NCBI RefSeq assembly: GCF_014203715.1
Contig: NZ_JACHJP010000002.1
Span: forward strand, 248,001-312,000
Origin: Streptosporangium saharense
Lineage (GTDB): Bacteria > Actinomycetota > Actinomycetes > Streptosporangiales > Streptosporangiaceae
Reading direction: 5' to 3'
Length of the DNA stretch: 64,000 bases
A program made the position numbers and the translations under genes. Numbering within the stretch: position 1 is the first letter of the stretch; the number at the start of each line of letters is the position of its first letter. The notes under the pieces are model-generated. The model did no database searches and was not told the DNA's origin. It worked only from the letters and a program-made list of their open reading frames with translations. Of the stretch, positions 17,329 through 26,191 are shown one piece after another.

Positions 17329-19071
17329 ATGCCCATGACCGAACTTTTCGTGGCCCCCAACGGAGACTCCCTCAACGGAGACGCCCTCGCCGGGGACGAC
17401 TCCGCCCCGGGGACGCGGGAGCGCCCCTTCGCCACCCTCGGCCACGCCGTACGGGCTGCCGGTTCCCTCACCGGAGAGGTCGTCGTGCGGCTCGGGGCGG
17501 GCACGCACGTGCTGACCGAACCGCTCGAACTCACCACCGCCCCCGGCGCCCACATCACCTTCCAGGCCGCGGACCAGGAGAAAGTCGTCGTCAGCGGCGG
17601 CCGTACCGTCACCGGCTGGCAGGAGCAGGACGGCGTGTGGCTGGCCGACGTCGGCGACCTGGACACCCGCCAGCTCTACGTGGACGGCCGACGGGCCGAG
17701 CGGGCGGGAGTCGAGACCCTCCCCGGCGAGGTCACCATGACCGAGACCGGCTACACCACCGGCAGCGCGGCGCCGCTGGCCTGGCAGAGCCCCGGCGACG
17801 TGGAGTTCGTCCACCGGGGCGTCTACCCGTGGACCGAGGCCCGCCTCGGTGTCGCCTCCGTCACGGCCGACGGCGACGGCACCGTGATCACCATGGCGCA
17901 GCCCGCGTTCGGACGCGCCCTGGAGCTGTACAACTCCACCTGGGAGGGCCAGACCTCACGGGGGCCGGGGCTGCCGACCCGGGTGGAGAACGACGCCTCC
18001 TTCCTCACCGAACCCGGCACGTTCGTCCTGGACCGCTCACGTCCCGGCCACCACGTGCTGCGTTACCTGCCCCGGCCCGGCGAGCACCCGGAACGCACCG
18101 GGGTGGTCGCGCCGGTCCTGGAGACCCTGCTGCGCGTCACCGGCCCGGGCGGCGTGACGTTCCTCGGGGTGACGTTCGCCGAGGCCACCTGGCTGCGGCC
18201 GAGCGGTCCCGAGGGCTTCCTTCACTACCACGGCAGCGGTTTCTACGTCGGCGGCCCGATCACCACGGTCCCGATCGACGACGCGGGCTCCTCGGTCACG
18301 GTGCCCGAGGAGTCCGCCACGGTCCCGGCCTGCGTGGTGGTCGAGAACGCCTCCGGCGTGCGGTTCGAGGGATGCCGCTTCACCCGGCTCGGCGCCACCG
18401 GGCTCGGCGTGTCCGGATCCGAGGACGTCACGGTGCGCGGATGCGACTTCGACACGCTCTCCGCAGGGGGGATCGTGGTCGGCGGCAGCCGTTCCGTCCT
18501 CGTCGAGGACAACCGGATCCACCACGTCGGCCTGGAGTTCTCCGGCACCCCCGGCGTCGCGCTGAGCGACACGACCGGCTGCACGGTCGCGCACAACCAC
18601 GTCGCCGACGTGCCCCACTGCGGCATCGTCGTCGGACCCGGCACGGGCACCCGCGTCCTGAACAACCTCACGACCGGCACGATGCGGACGCTGGCCGACG
18701 GGGGAGGCGTCTACCTGGCCGGTCCGCAGGGCGACTCGCACGACTCGGGGGCGGTCGTGCGGGGCAACGTCATCGAGGACACGCGCACGCCGTACAACTT
18801 CGGCCTCTACACCGACTACGGCGCGGCATGGGTGACGGTCGAGGAGAACCTGGTCGTCAGGGCCGACAGCACGGCCATCCTGCACGTGTCGCCGCCGCTG
18901 GACAACGTCGTCTATCGCGGCAACGTCTGGGACGCCGACCCGATCGGCGCCGACGCGCCCCCCGCCGGGGTCACCTACGAGGCCAACGTCACCTTCACCG
19001 ACGGGCGGGAGCCGGACAGCGCCGCCGCCATCCGGGCCGGGGCCGGTCTCCTGCGTGAACCCCGGCCCTAG
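17329..19071 (+). CDS. Right-handed parallel beta-helix repeat protein
   Basis: This is a 580-residue protein. The opening TELFVAPNG...GTRERPFATLGHAV is the DUF1565-like entry of pectate-lyase-fold proteins. Residues 330-560 show PbH1 coils (repeated VRGCDF, VEDNRIHHVG, VAHNHVADVPHCGIVVG, VRGNVIEDT, VEENLVV). Such proteins are carbohydrate-active, with GH141-like or lyase activities possible, but catalytic residues cannot be set with confidence. It has no signal peptide, so it should be cytoplasmic. GAGG precedes ATG 17329; ATG 17335 is an alternative. It is repressed by the divergent TetR through the 37-bp palindrome. Confidence 0.75.
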   Translation: MPMTELFVAPNGDSLNGDALAGDDSAPGTRERPFATLGHAVRAAGSLTGEVVVRLGAGTHVLTEPLELTTAPGAHITFQAADQEKVVVSGGRTVTGWQEQDGVWLADVGDLDTRQLYVDGRRAERAGVETLPGEVTMTETGYTTGSAAPLAWQSPGDVEFVHRGVYPWTEARLGVASVTADGDGTVITMAQPAFGRALELYNSTWEGQTSRGPGLPTRVENDASFLTEPGTFVLDRSRPGHHVLRYLPRPGEHPERTGVVAPVLETLLRVTGPGGVTFLGVTFAEATWLRPSGPEGFLHYHGSGFYVGGPITTVPIDDAGSSVTVPEESATVPACVVVENASGVRFEGCRFTRLGATGLGVSGSEDVTVRGCDFDTLSAGGIVVGGSRSVLVEDNRIHHVGLEFSGTPGVALSDTTGCTVAHNHVADVPHCGIVVGPGTGTRVLNNLTTGTMRTLADGGGVYLAGPQGDSHDSGAVVRGNVIEDTRTPYNFGLYTDYGAAWVTVEENLVVRADSTAILHVSPPLDNVVYRGNVWDADPIGADAPPAGVTYEANVTFTDGREPDSAAAIRAGAGLLREPRP

Positions 19072-22000
19072 GCAGCGGGGCAGACCTGCTGGAAGGGCTG
19101 CCCCGGGACGTACTGACGCCACTCCTCCCGGGTGAGGGAGCGCCCCACGACGGCGCAGAGCGTCGCGACCGGGTCGGCGGGGATCTCCGTCCTCCATCGG
19201 CGGATCGTCCCCGCCGACCCGGCGCCCGTCAGCGTGGTGCCGTCGGGGGCGAAGGCCACCGCTGCCACGGCACCGGCGCGATCTGCGAGCGGGGCACCGA
19301 TCGGTTTACGTACGGCGACGTCCCACAGCTGGACGGTTCCGTTCTCGTCGGCTGTGACCAGGGTGGCGCCGTCGGGGCTGAACTCCACCACGTTGACGGC
19401 ACCGGTGTGACCGGTCAGGGGAACGCCGATCGGACCGTGCGTGGCCGTGTCCCAGAGCCTGACCTCCCCGTCCGACCCACTGGCCAGCGTGGTGCCATCG
19501 GGACTGAACGCCACGGCGGCCACGGCACTGTTGTGGTTGGTCAGCGGAGCACCGATCTGGCGGTGGGCGGTGAGGTCCCACAGCCGGACGTCGCCGTCCC
19601 CGCTCGCGCTGACCAGCCGCGCGCCATCCTGACTGAACGCGATCCCTGCGATGCTCCCGGTATGGCCGGTCAGCGGAGTGCCGATCTGACGGTGTGTGGT
19701 GAGATCCCAGATCCGGATGACGCCGTTCCAGTTGCCGGTGACAAGCCGCGTGCCGTCCGGACTGAAGGCCACTGCCTCAACGCCACTGATGTGACCGGTC
19801 AACGGGATGCCGATCTGGCGACGGGTGGCGACGTCCCACACACGGGCGGTCTTGTCACGGCCGCCGCTGGCCAGCCGTGTACCGTCCCGGCTGAAGGCCA
19901 CCGCGTCCACACCCCCGGCATGGCCGGTCAGCGGGGCACCGGCCTGGCGCCCGTCGGTGCCGAGGAGCCGGATGCTCCCGTCCGCCCGCGCGGCGGCAAG
20001 TCGTGTGCCATCCGGGTTGAACGCCACAGCGTTGGCGCTGCCGGATCCGGGCAGCCGGAGGCCGGTTGGACGGCGGAAGGTCGTGTCCCACAGCCGGACG
20101 GCGCCGCCCAGGCTCGCGACGGCAAGCCGCGTGCCGTCGAGGCTGAAGGCCATGCTGCTGACCAGGTCGATGTTCCCGGAGACCACGGCACCGATGGGAC
20201 GACGGGTCGCGGTGTCCCACAGCTGGACGCGGTTGTCCCAGCGACTGACGGTGGCCAGCATGCCGCCGTCCGGGCTGAAGGCCAGCGCGGACGCCTGGCC
20301 GGACGGCAGGCTTCCCTTCGGACGGTGGGTGACGCTGTCCCACAACCGCACGCTTTCGCCGTCGTCGGAGACCGCCAGCGTGGTGCCGTCCGGGCTGAAG
20401 GTCACCCGTGCGGAGAGGAAGTCCGTGCCCTTGACCGGCATGGTGGTCATGCGGCGAGTGGCCAGATCCCACAGGCGGAGACCTCCCTTCTGGAAGGCTG
20501 CGACCAGGGGGACTCCCTGCGGGGTGAAGGCCATCGTGGTGTGGTTGGCGAAGCTGTCGACGTGGTCGGTCTGGATGACGCGCATGGTGACGCTCAGATG
20601 GCGGGTCGCGACATCCCACAGCCGGATGACGCCGTTGCTACCGACCGCGCCGAGGGCGGTGCCGTCCGTGCTGAACTTCAGGAGGGTGACCGAGGCGCGA
20701 CCGGTGGGCAGGGTGGTGATCGGGCGGCGGGTCGTCACGTCCCACAGCCGGACGCCGGGCTCACGGCCCCCGGTGGCCAGCACGGCACCGTCCGGACTGA
20801 ACGCCAGCGCGACATCATGACGGCCGGAAGCCGAGGGGGCCCCCAGAACCGCGGTGCGACGATGAGTCGCCACGTCCCACAGCTGCACACCCAGGTCACT
20901 CACGGCGGCCAGGACCCTGCCGTCCGGGCTGAAGGCCACGGTGCCGATGTAGTTGACATGGTTGTCCAGCACACCGCGCAGGCCCGTGGACAGGGTCGTG
21001 AGCATCGTGTGCCGTCCCTCGGCCGTCGGGGCGAAGCGCCAGGAGGCCGCCGCGAGCAGTCCCGCGAAGGCCGGATCGGCCGTGGTGAACTCCTCGCTGC
21101 GGAGCGCCAGCAGGTGCGCCAGCGCCTCCCTGCTCCGCGCGTCGGCCCGGCCAGCGGCGTTGACCGCGAGCACGGCGGCGCTCACGGCGACGAGCGTCAG
21201 CACGGTCAGCGCGGCCACCGCGAGGCGCGCCAATCTCACACGTCGTACGGCGGCGCGCCCCGCCTGGGCGGCGGCGTCCACGGAGGCCCGCAGGAAGGTG
21301 TTCTCCAGCTCGGTGAGTTCCCCGGGGCGGGCCAGCAGGGGCCGGGCCGCCTCCAGGCGGACCCCCCGGTAGAGAGCGCCGGGGTCGTGCCCGAGATCCC
21401 GCCAGCCGGTGGCGGCCTCGGTCAGCCGCCGCTGCACGCGCAGCAGGTCACGCTCCTGGTCGATCCACCTCCCCAGGCGTGGCCAGGAGACGATGAGGGT
21501 CTCGTGCGCGAGTTCCACGACGCCCTCGTGCAGGGTCACCAGGCGGGCGGCGGTCAGCCGTTCCAGCACCTGCGCGGCGTCGGAGTCCGTGTCGGGGATG
21601 AGCTCGGCGTAGGAGGCGGGGCGGCGGGTGTCGATCGCCTGCTCACCCGGGTTGACCAGCCGCAGCATGATGCGCCGCGCCTGCCTGGCCTGGGAGGCGG
21701 ACAGCCGCGTGTACAGCTGCTCGGCGGTGGCCGCGATCGCCCCGTCCACGCCACCGGCCCGCTCGTAGCCGGACAGGGTGAGGGTGTTGCCACGGCGGCG
21801 GTGCCAGGTCTCCCGCAGGGCGTGCGAGAGCAGCGGCAGCGCACTCGCCTGCCCCGCGGTGTCGGCGACCAGGCGGGCCAGCAGCGCGCTCTCGACCGCG
21901 CATCCCGCCCGGACGGCGGGCTGGCTGATGGCCCGGCGCAGCTCCTCGACGCTCATCGCGCCCACCAGGAGCTGGGCGTCGCCGATCGCCTCGGCCAGGT

Positions 22001-22844
22001 GGGGGTGCTCGGCGCAGCGGGCGTAGAAGTCGGCGCGCACCCCGAGGACGACACGGGTGCGGCTGTTGGCCGTACGCGCGGCGACCGCCAGCGCCTCGAC
22101 GAACCGGGCCCGTTCCTCCGCGTCGCGGCACAGGGTGAAGACCTCCTCGAACTGGTCCACGACCACCAGCAGCTCGTCGTGCGGGGACCGCCCGGCCAGC
22201 GCCTGCAACGCGCCTAGGTGCAGGGCGCGCGGGCTTCTGTCCAGCTCTCCTCGTACGGCGGAGGCCGGTCCCGTGCCCAGGGCGGCCAGTTGCGCGGCGC
22301 ACTCGTCCAGCGGATGCGGTCCCGGGGTGAACAGCGCCGTGGGCCAGGGGGTCGCGGGCAGCAGCCCGGCCCGCAGCAGTGACGACTTTCCCGATCCCGA
22401 GGAGCCGAACACCACGAGAAAACGCCGTTCCCTCACGAGGGAGAGCAGATTCTCAACGAGCCTTTCCCTGCCGAAAAACCACTCCGCGTCCTCCCGCTGG
22501 AATGCGACCAGCCCGACATACGGATTCCGCACGCCGCCGTTATCCACCTGCGGGGGCTCTCCGGCCGTTTTCTCCACCGCGGATTCGGCGGCCAGAATCC
22601 GCCATCGCGCCTCCCATTCCGAGGCGTCACCGCCACAGGCCCGCACGTAGGCGAGCGTGACGGCCAGGCTCGGCAGTTTCCGCCCCGAGGCCGCGTCCGC
22701 CAGGGTCGCCGAGGAGTAGTGGGCGTGCCTGGCCAGCTCACGATAGGGCGGCCCTCCCGCTTTGGCCCTGAGTAATCGCAGGTCAGCGGCGAAACGTGTC
22801 AGCGCGCTGCCATCGTTTTCCAGTGGACGCTCAGCTCGCGGCAT
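19068..22844 (-). CDS. HTH-nSTAND-TM-WD40 protein with 14 repeats
   Basis: The product is 1258 residues. A Cro/CI-type helix-turn-helix (ELARHAHYSSATLADAASG, about 37-55) leads to an nSTAND NTPase with P-loop GSSGSGKSSLLRAG near residue 148 and a VVVDQFEE Walker B. An AAA lid follows, then one membrane helix near 541-560 (a Val/Leu/Ala-rich span). Residues 610-1240 hold 14 WD40 repeats of the type AFSPDGTRLA...VRLWD, enough for two seven-bladed propellers. GGAAGG precedes the ATG. It ends four bases into the convergent beta-helix gene (shared CTAG). STAND proteins act as signal switches; ligand and output are unknown. Confidence 0.9.
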   Translation of the reverse strand: MPRAERPLENDGSALTRFAADLRLLRAKAGGPPYRELARHAHYSSATLADAASGRKLPSLAVTLAYVRACGGDASEWEARWRILAAESAVEKTAGEPPQVDNGGVRNPYVGLVAFQREDAEWFFGRERLVENLLSLVRERRFLVVFGSSGSGKSSLLRAGLLPATPWPTALFTPGPHPLDECAAQLAALGTGPASAVRGELDRSPRALHLGALQALAGRSPHDELLVVVDQFEEVFTLCRDAEERARFVEALAVAARTANSRTRVVLGVRADFYARCAEHPHLAEAIGDAQLLVGAMSVEELRRAISQPAVRAGCAVESALLARLVADTAGQASALPLLSHALRETWHRRRGNTLTLSGYERAGGVDGAIAATAEQLYTRLSASQARQARRIMLRLVNPGEQAIDTRRPASYAELIPDTDSDAAQVLERLTAARLVTLHEGVVELAHETLIVSWPRLGRWIDQERDLLRVQRRLTEAATGWRDLGHDPGALYRGVRLEAARPLLARPGELTELENTFLRASVDAAAQAGRAAVRRVRLARLAVAALTVLTLVAVSAAVLAVNAAGRADARSREALAHLLALRSEEFTTADPAFAGLLAAASWRFAPTAEGRHTMLTTLSTGLRGVLDNHVNYIGTVAFSPDGRVLAAVSDLGVQLWDVATHRRTAVLGAPSASGRHDVALAFSPDGAVLATGGREPGVRLWDVTTRRPITTLPTGRASVTLLKFSTDGTALGAVGSNGVIRLWDVATRHLSVTMRVIQTDHVDSFANHTTMAFTPQGVPLVAAFQKGGLRLWDLATRRMTTMPVKGTDFLSARVTFSPDGTTLAVSDDGESVRLWDSVTHRPKGSLPSGQASALAFSPDGGMLATVSRWDNRVQLWDTATRRPIGAVVSGNIDLVSSMAFSLDGTRLAVASLGGAVRLWDTTFRRPTGLRLPGSGSANAVAFNPDGTRLAAARADGSIRLLGTDGRQAGAPLTGHAGGVDAVAFSRDGTRLASGGRDKTARVWDVATRRQIGIPLTGHISGVEAVAFSPDGTRLVTGNWNGVIRIWDLTTHRQIGTPLTGHTGSIAGIAFSQDGARLVSASGDGDVRLWDLTAHRQIGAPLTNHNSAVAAVAFSPDGTTLASGSDGEVRLWDTATHGPIGVPLTGHTGAVNVVEFSPDGATLVTADENGTVQLWDVAVRKPIGAPLADRAGAVAAVAFAPDGTTLTGAGSAGTIRRWRTEIPADPVATLCAVVGRSLTREEWRQYVPGQPFQQVCPAA

Positions 22845-23000
22845 CTTCACCTTCCGCCTGTCAGGAATGCCGACGCCCATTGTCCAGAGTCTGTTGTCCG
22901 GTGTCCACGCTCCGACACTGGACAACCAACGGCCGTTAGAAACAGGCCGTGGAGCGAAAAACACCTCGCTCACGGAACGGCGACGGCGAAAAGGAGAAAC

Positions 23001-23312
23001 ATGAACGTGAAACGAAAGGTCGCGCTTTCCCTGGCGGCCCTCGCGGTGGGCGGGTTGACGATCGTTCCCGCCTCGGCCGCCTCCGCGCGGACCGACACGG
23101 GGGTGACCTCCGCGCCGGTGCCCACCTGTGTGTGGACGAAATCCCTGGGGGCGAGAAAGGTGCGGGTCACGAACACGTGCCCCCGGGCCGTGCGGGTCAA
23201 GGTGATCGTCGCCAGGCGTGGCGACAAGGCCTGCTGGTCCTACCGTCCGGGGACCTCGAAGGAGTGGAGCTGGGGTCGGCCCGGCAGGTTCGACGGTCTT
23301 CGTTACTGCTGA
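23001..23312 (+). CDS. Small secreted protein with tendamistat-like cysteine layout
   Basis: A 103-residue precursor with a Sec signal peptide (MNVKRKVALSLAALAVGG, cleavage near ASAASA). The mature part has four Cys spaced 17, 18 and 25 residues, close to the pattern of the alpha-amylase inhibitor tendamistat. The text TNTCPRAVRVKVIVARRG parallels its second strand, and a PG follows the third Cys. The WRY inhibitory triplet between the first two cysteines is absent, so amylase inhibition is doubtful. AAGGAG precedes the ATG. It is divergent from the nSTAND gene. The fold relation is my inference from pattern only. Confidence 0.6.
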   Translation: MNVKRKVALSLAALAVGGLTIVPASAASARTDTGVTSAPVPTCVWTKSLGARKVRVTNTCPRAVRVKVIVARRGDKACWSYRPGTSKEWSWGRPGRFDGLRYC

Positions 23313-23339
23313 ACCGGCTGTGGAATCGGTGCTCGAATG

Positions 23340-23354
23340 TCTAGCGGTGCTAGA
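23340..23354. promoter_or_regulatory. Inverted repeat at the TetR promoter
   Basis: TCTAGC-ggt-GCTAGA is a perfect 15-bp dyad that overlaps TAGAGT (23350-23355), a -10-like box seven bases before ATG 23363. It fits autorepression of a leaderless tetR mRNA. Confidence 0.55.
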
Positions 23355-23362
23355 GTTCGAGG

Positions 23363-23938
23363 ATGCCGGTACGGGAACGCAAGGAGCGTGAGCGGGCACG
23401 CCGCCACCAACTGATCGTCGCGACGGCCAGGGGGATCGCCGAGGAGCGGGGGTGGGACGCGGTGACCACGCGCCGCCTGGCCGAGCGCATCGAGTACAGC
23501 CAGCCCGTGCTCTACAGCCACTTCCGCGGCAAACGCGAGATCGTCGGGGCGGTGGCCCTTGAGGGGTTCGCCGAGCTGACGGCGGCGATCCGGAGCGCGG
23601 TCGCGGGCGGCCCACGGGGGCGGGCCGCGGTGGCCGCGCTCGCGGAGGCCTATGTCGCCTTCGCCGAGCGTAACCCGGCGCTCTACGACGCCATGTTCCT
23701 GCTCGACGCCGGGCTTCCCTTCACCGACCCGGCGACCCCGGCGCCGTTGCGTGAGGCGTTCGGGGCGCTGCTCGACACGCTCGCCGACGTGGCCGGGGAC
23801 GCCGACCCCGGCCTGTTCGTCGAGGTCTTCTGGTCGGCCCTGCACGGTCTGGTCGCGCTCACCCGCTCGGGCCGCCTGACCGAGGAGGGGACGGCGCGGC
23901 GGCTCGACCTCCTGGTGGACAGGTTCACCGGACGCTGA
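23363..23938 (+). CDS. TetR-family regulator
   Basis: The 191-residue protein has the helix-turn-helix VTTRRLAERIEYSQPVLYSH (about 34-53) and a helical ligand domain with ALYDAMFLLDAGLPF and FVEVFWSALHGLVALTRSGR, the WHG-type C-terminal domain of this family. No Shine-Dalgarno with normal spacing precedes the ATG, and the -10-like box is seven bases away, so the mRNA is probably leaderless. Its 3' end overlaps the convergent MFS exporter by 14 bp. It may control itself and perhaps that exporter. Confidence 0.85.
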   Translation: MPVRERKERERARRHQLIVATARGIAEERGWDAVTTRRLAERIEYSQPVLYSHFRGKREIVGAVALEGFAELTAAIRSAVAGGPRGRAAVAALAEAYVAFAERNPALYDAMFLLDAGLPFTDPATPAPLREAFGALLDTLADVAGDADPGLFVEVFWSALHGLVALTRSGRLTEEGTARRLDLLVDRFTGR

Positions 23939-25364
23939 GGCCGTCCAGGTTCTCGAACAGCGCGGCCGCCCTGTCCGCGGTCGCCATGGCCCCGCGTCCG
24001 GTGGCGAGCAGTCCCAGGGCCACGATGCCGACGCCGAGTCCGGTCACCAGCCACCACACGCCGTGCTCGGCGGCGGCGAAGGCCGTACCACCACGGGTGA
24101 GGGCCGGGCCCGTGATCATCCCGGCGAGCGCGACACCCAGCGTGGTGCCGCTCTGCCTGCCGACGGAGGCCAGCGAGGCGGCGACCCCGGCCATCGAGCG
24201 GGGCATCCCGGACACCGCCGTGTTGGTGATCGGCGGGTTGACGGTCCCCATGAAGATACCGAACAGCAGGAACGTCGCGAGTACGGCCGGCAGCGGGGTG
24301 GCGGGTCCGAGTCCGAGTGAGGCGAGACCGCCGAGCGCCAGCGCGCTCCCGGCGACGACCAGGGGCAGCCGGGGGCCACGGGTGCCGACGAGCCGTCCGG
24401 TGATGGGGGAGAGCACCACGGTCAGCGCCCCGACCGGCAGCAGGCACAGTCCGGCCGTCAGCGCGGACATGCCGCGTACCTCCTGCAGGTACAGGGTCGT
24501 CACGAACAGGAACATCCCGAACCCGCACAGGGCGAGGAAGGCCGTCGCAATCGCCGAACCGAACGGCACGCTGCGGAAGAGGCGCGGTTCGAGCAGCGGG
24601 TCGGCACGGCGTGGCTCGTAGCCGACGAGGCCGAGAACGCCGAGCGTGGCGACGGCGAACAGGCCGAGGATGACCGGCGAGGTCCAGCCGAACCGCCCGG
24701 ACTCGATCACCGCGTAGACGACGCAGCCGAGCACCAGGACCACCAGGGCCTGGCCCACCGGGTCGAAGCGGCGTGGCCGGGGAGCGCGGGACTCGGGCAC
24801 GAGGAGCGCGGCGCACCCGATCGCGGCGGCCACGACCGGCACGTTGACCCAGAAGACGGCGTGCCAGCCGAAGGCGTCGACCAGGAGACCGCCGAGGACC
24901 GGGCCGAGCGCCAGCGCCAGGCCGGTCGTCGCGCCGAACGCGCCGATGGCCCTGGCCCGTTCCGCGGGTTCGGGGAAGGCTGTGGCGACGATCGCCATCG
25001 CCACCGGGTTGAGCATCGTGCCGCCGACGGCCTGTACCGTCCGCGCCGCGACCAGCCAGCCGACGCTCGGCGCCAGGCCGCACAGCAGCGAGCCGATCCC
25101 GAAGGTGGCCAGGCCGATCTGGAAGACCCTCCTGCGGCCGATCCGGTCGGCGGTCGAACCCGCCAGCACCAGGAAACCGGCGAGGACCAGGGTGTAGGCG
25201 TCGACCGTCCACTGCAGGCCGGAGACCGAGGCGTTCAGGTCGCGGCGGATCGCGGGCAGCGCGACGTTGACGATGGAGATGTCCATGACCACGACGGCCG
25301 CGCTGACACAGCAGATCGCGAGCACCAGAAGCCGACGGCGCCGGGCGGGGTCGAGTTGAGTCAT
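23925..25364 (-). CDS. DHA2-family (14-helix) MFS multidrug exporter
   Basis: A 479-residue membrane protein of the EmrB/QacA drug:proton antiporter branch. It starts TQLDPARRRRLLVLAICCVS; helix 1 ends in the DHA2 motif VVMDISIVNVALPAI, and motif A follows as DRIGRRRVFQ. Length and hydrophobic pattern fit 14 helices. The ATG at 25364 lies about seven bases after the -10 of a MerR-type promoter, so translation may be leaderless. The divergent MerR gene should activate it in response to a drug. It overlaps the convergent tetR end by 14 bp. Confidence 0.9.
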   Translation of the reverse strand: MTQLDPARRRRLLVLAICCVSAAVVVMDISIVNVALPAIRRDLNASVSGLQWTVDAYTLVLAGFLVLAGSTADRIGRRRVFQIGLATFGIGSLLCGLAPSVGWLVAARTVQAVGGTMLNPVAMAIVATAFPEPAERARAIGAFGATTGLALALGPVLGGLLVDAFGWHAVFWVNVPVVAAAIGCAALLVPESRAPRPRRFDPVGQALVVLVLGCVVYAVIESGRFGWTSPVILGLFAVATLGVLGLVGYEPRRADPLLEPRLFRSVPFGSAIATAFLALCGFGMFLFVTTLYLQEVRGMSALTAGLCLLPVGALTVVLSPITGRLVGTRGPRLPLVVAGSALALGGLASLGLGPATPLPAVLATFLLFGIFMGTVNPPITNTAVSGMPRSMAGVAASLASVGRQSGTTLGVALAGMITGPALTRGGTAFAAAEHGVWWLVTGLGVGIVALGLLATGRGAMATADRAAALFENLDGLSVR

Positions 25365-25371
25365 GAACGCG

Positions 25372-25402
25372 ACGCTAGGATTTAGAGCGTGCTCGAAGTC
25401 AA
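25372..25402 (-). promoter_or_regulatory. MerR-type promoter of the MFS exporter, overlapping merR
   Basis: On the minus strand TTGACT (25402-25397) and TAGCGT (25377-25372) are 19 bp apart, with the dyad GAGC-gt-GCTC (25385-25394) in the middle; longer arms match at 7 of 9 positions. On the plus strand TAGGAT (25376-25381) is a -10-like box seven bases before the merR GTG. The two promoters interlock, and both mRNAs appear leaderless. Confidence 0.75.
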
Positions 25403-25811
25403 TCACAGCGCCGATGAGGGGCTGAGCATCGCCGAGGCCGCCCGCCGTACCGGGGTCAGCGTGCACACGCTGCGCTACTACGAGCGCGCCGGGCTGGTCG
25501 TCACCACCGTGGACCGCACCGCGGGCGGGTGGCGCAGATACCACCGGATCGACCTCGACTGGATCCTCATCTGCACCAGGTTGCGGGCGACCGGCATGCC
25601 GATCAGGACCATCAGGCGCTACGCCGAGCTCGTGGCGGAGGGGGCGGGCAACGAGCAGGAGCGGCTCGCCCTCCTGGAGGCGCACCGCGTCGAGGTGGCC
25701 GACAAGCTCGCCGAGGTCCAGGAGAGCCTCAAGCTCATCACCCACAAGATCGACGTCTACCGGGGGCGGCTCGCCGCGGGAGAGGCCGACCGCCTGTGGG
25801 CCCCCACCTGA
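25389..25811 (+). CDS. MerR-family drug-response regulator
   Basis: A 140-residue MerR protein: winged helix LSIAEAARRTGVSVHTLRYY (about 12-31), then ERAGL, WRRYHRIDLDWI and a coiled-coil dimerisation helix (LAEVQESLKLITHKIDVYRG). The C-terminal effector domain is very short, like the small one-component activators next to MFS pumps. The GTG lies within the 19-bp spacer of the exporter promoter. It should bind the dyad there, twist the DNA and activate the pump while controlling itself. Confidence 0.88.
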   Translation: MLEVNHSADEGLSIAEAARRTGVSVHTLRYYERAGLVVTTVDRTAGGWRRYHRIDLDWILICTRLRATGMPIRTIRRYAELVAEGAGNEQERLALLEAHRVEVADKLAEVQESLKLITHKIDVYRGRLAAGEADRLWAPT

Positions 25812-25867
25812 GCGTACGGCGACGCCGATCGGCGGATGATCAGCAGGGGCCGCCCAGCCGTAACCGG

Positions 25868-26053
25868 ATGAGCGGCCAGCCCGCCACGCCGTACGCTGCC
25901 CCGGCTCGGACCGGGGACCTGAGCGGTCCGCCGCCCGCCTGCGTCGCCATCGCGGAGTTCGACCCGAACCGCGACGAGGCCATCCTCTACACGCCTTTCA
26001 CGGCTCGGAGGGGTCCTGCGCCGCGTCCTGGCCGAAAGACCATGACGAGTTAA
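25868..26053 (+). pseudogene. Remnant of an acetyl-esterase (alpha/beta hydrolase fold-3)
   Basis: In an otherwise non-coding 380-bp gap, one frame reads TPYAAPARTGDLSGPPPACV then AIAEFDPNRDEAILYT. This is the strand-and-Asp region near the end of Aes/LipN-type esterases (typically DLSGLPPAYV...E.DPLRDEG). The upstream domains with HGGG and GDSAGG are absent, and the text degenerates to Arg/Pro after ILYT. It is a leftover 3' segment of a lost gene. The rest of the gap (25812-25867 and 26054-26191) shows nothing but the promoter area of the next gene. Confidence 0.6.
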
Positions 26054-26191
26054 ACGGTTCTCCCCGTGAGGACTGTGTGGCTCGGGGAGACGGAGAAGCC
26101 TCCCCCAGGGAAGCGCACGCAAAGTATCCGACTGGCTACTTTATGTGACAACACGGAGGTCCGTGTCGCCAGCCCCTCAGGAGAAACTCCC

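Noticed and set aside
19150..20960. Periodic DNA similarity about every 120-130 bp
   Set aside because: It is explained by the 14 WD40 coding repeats, not by a CRISPR or a separate repeat array.
19407..22217. Rightward 936-codon open frame across the nSTAND-WD40 gene
   Set aside because: Composition is Gly/Arg/Gln-rich, with no domain; WD40 and P-loop motifs are on the minus strand.
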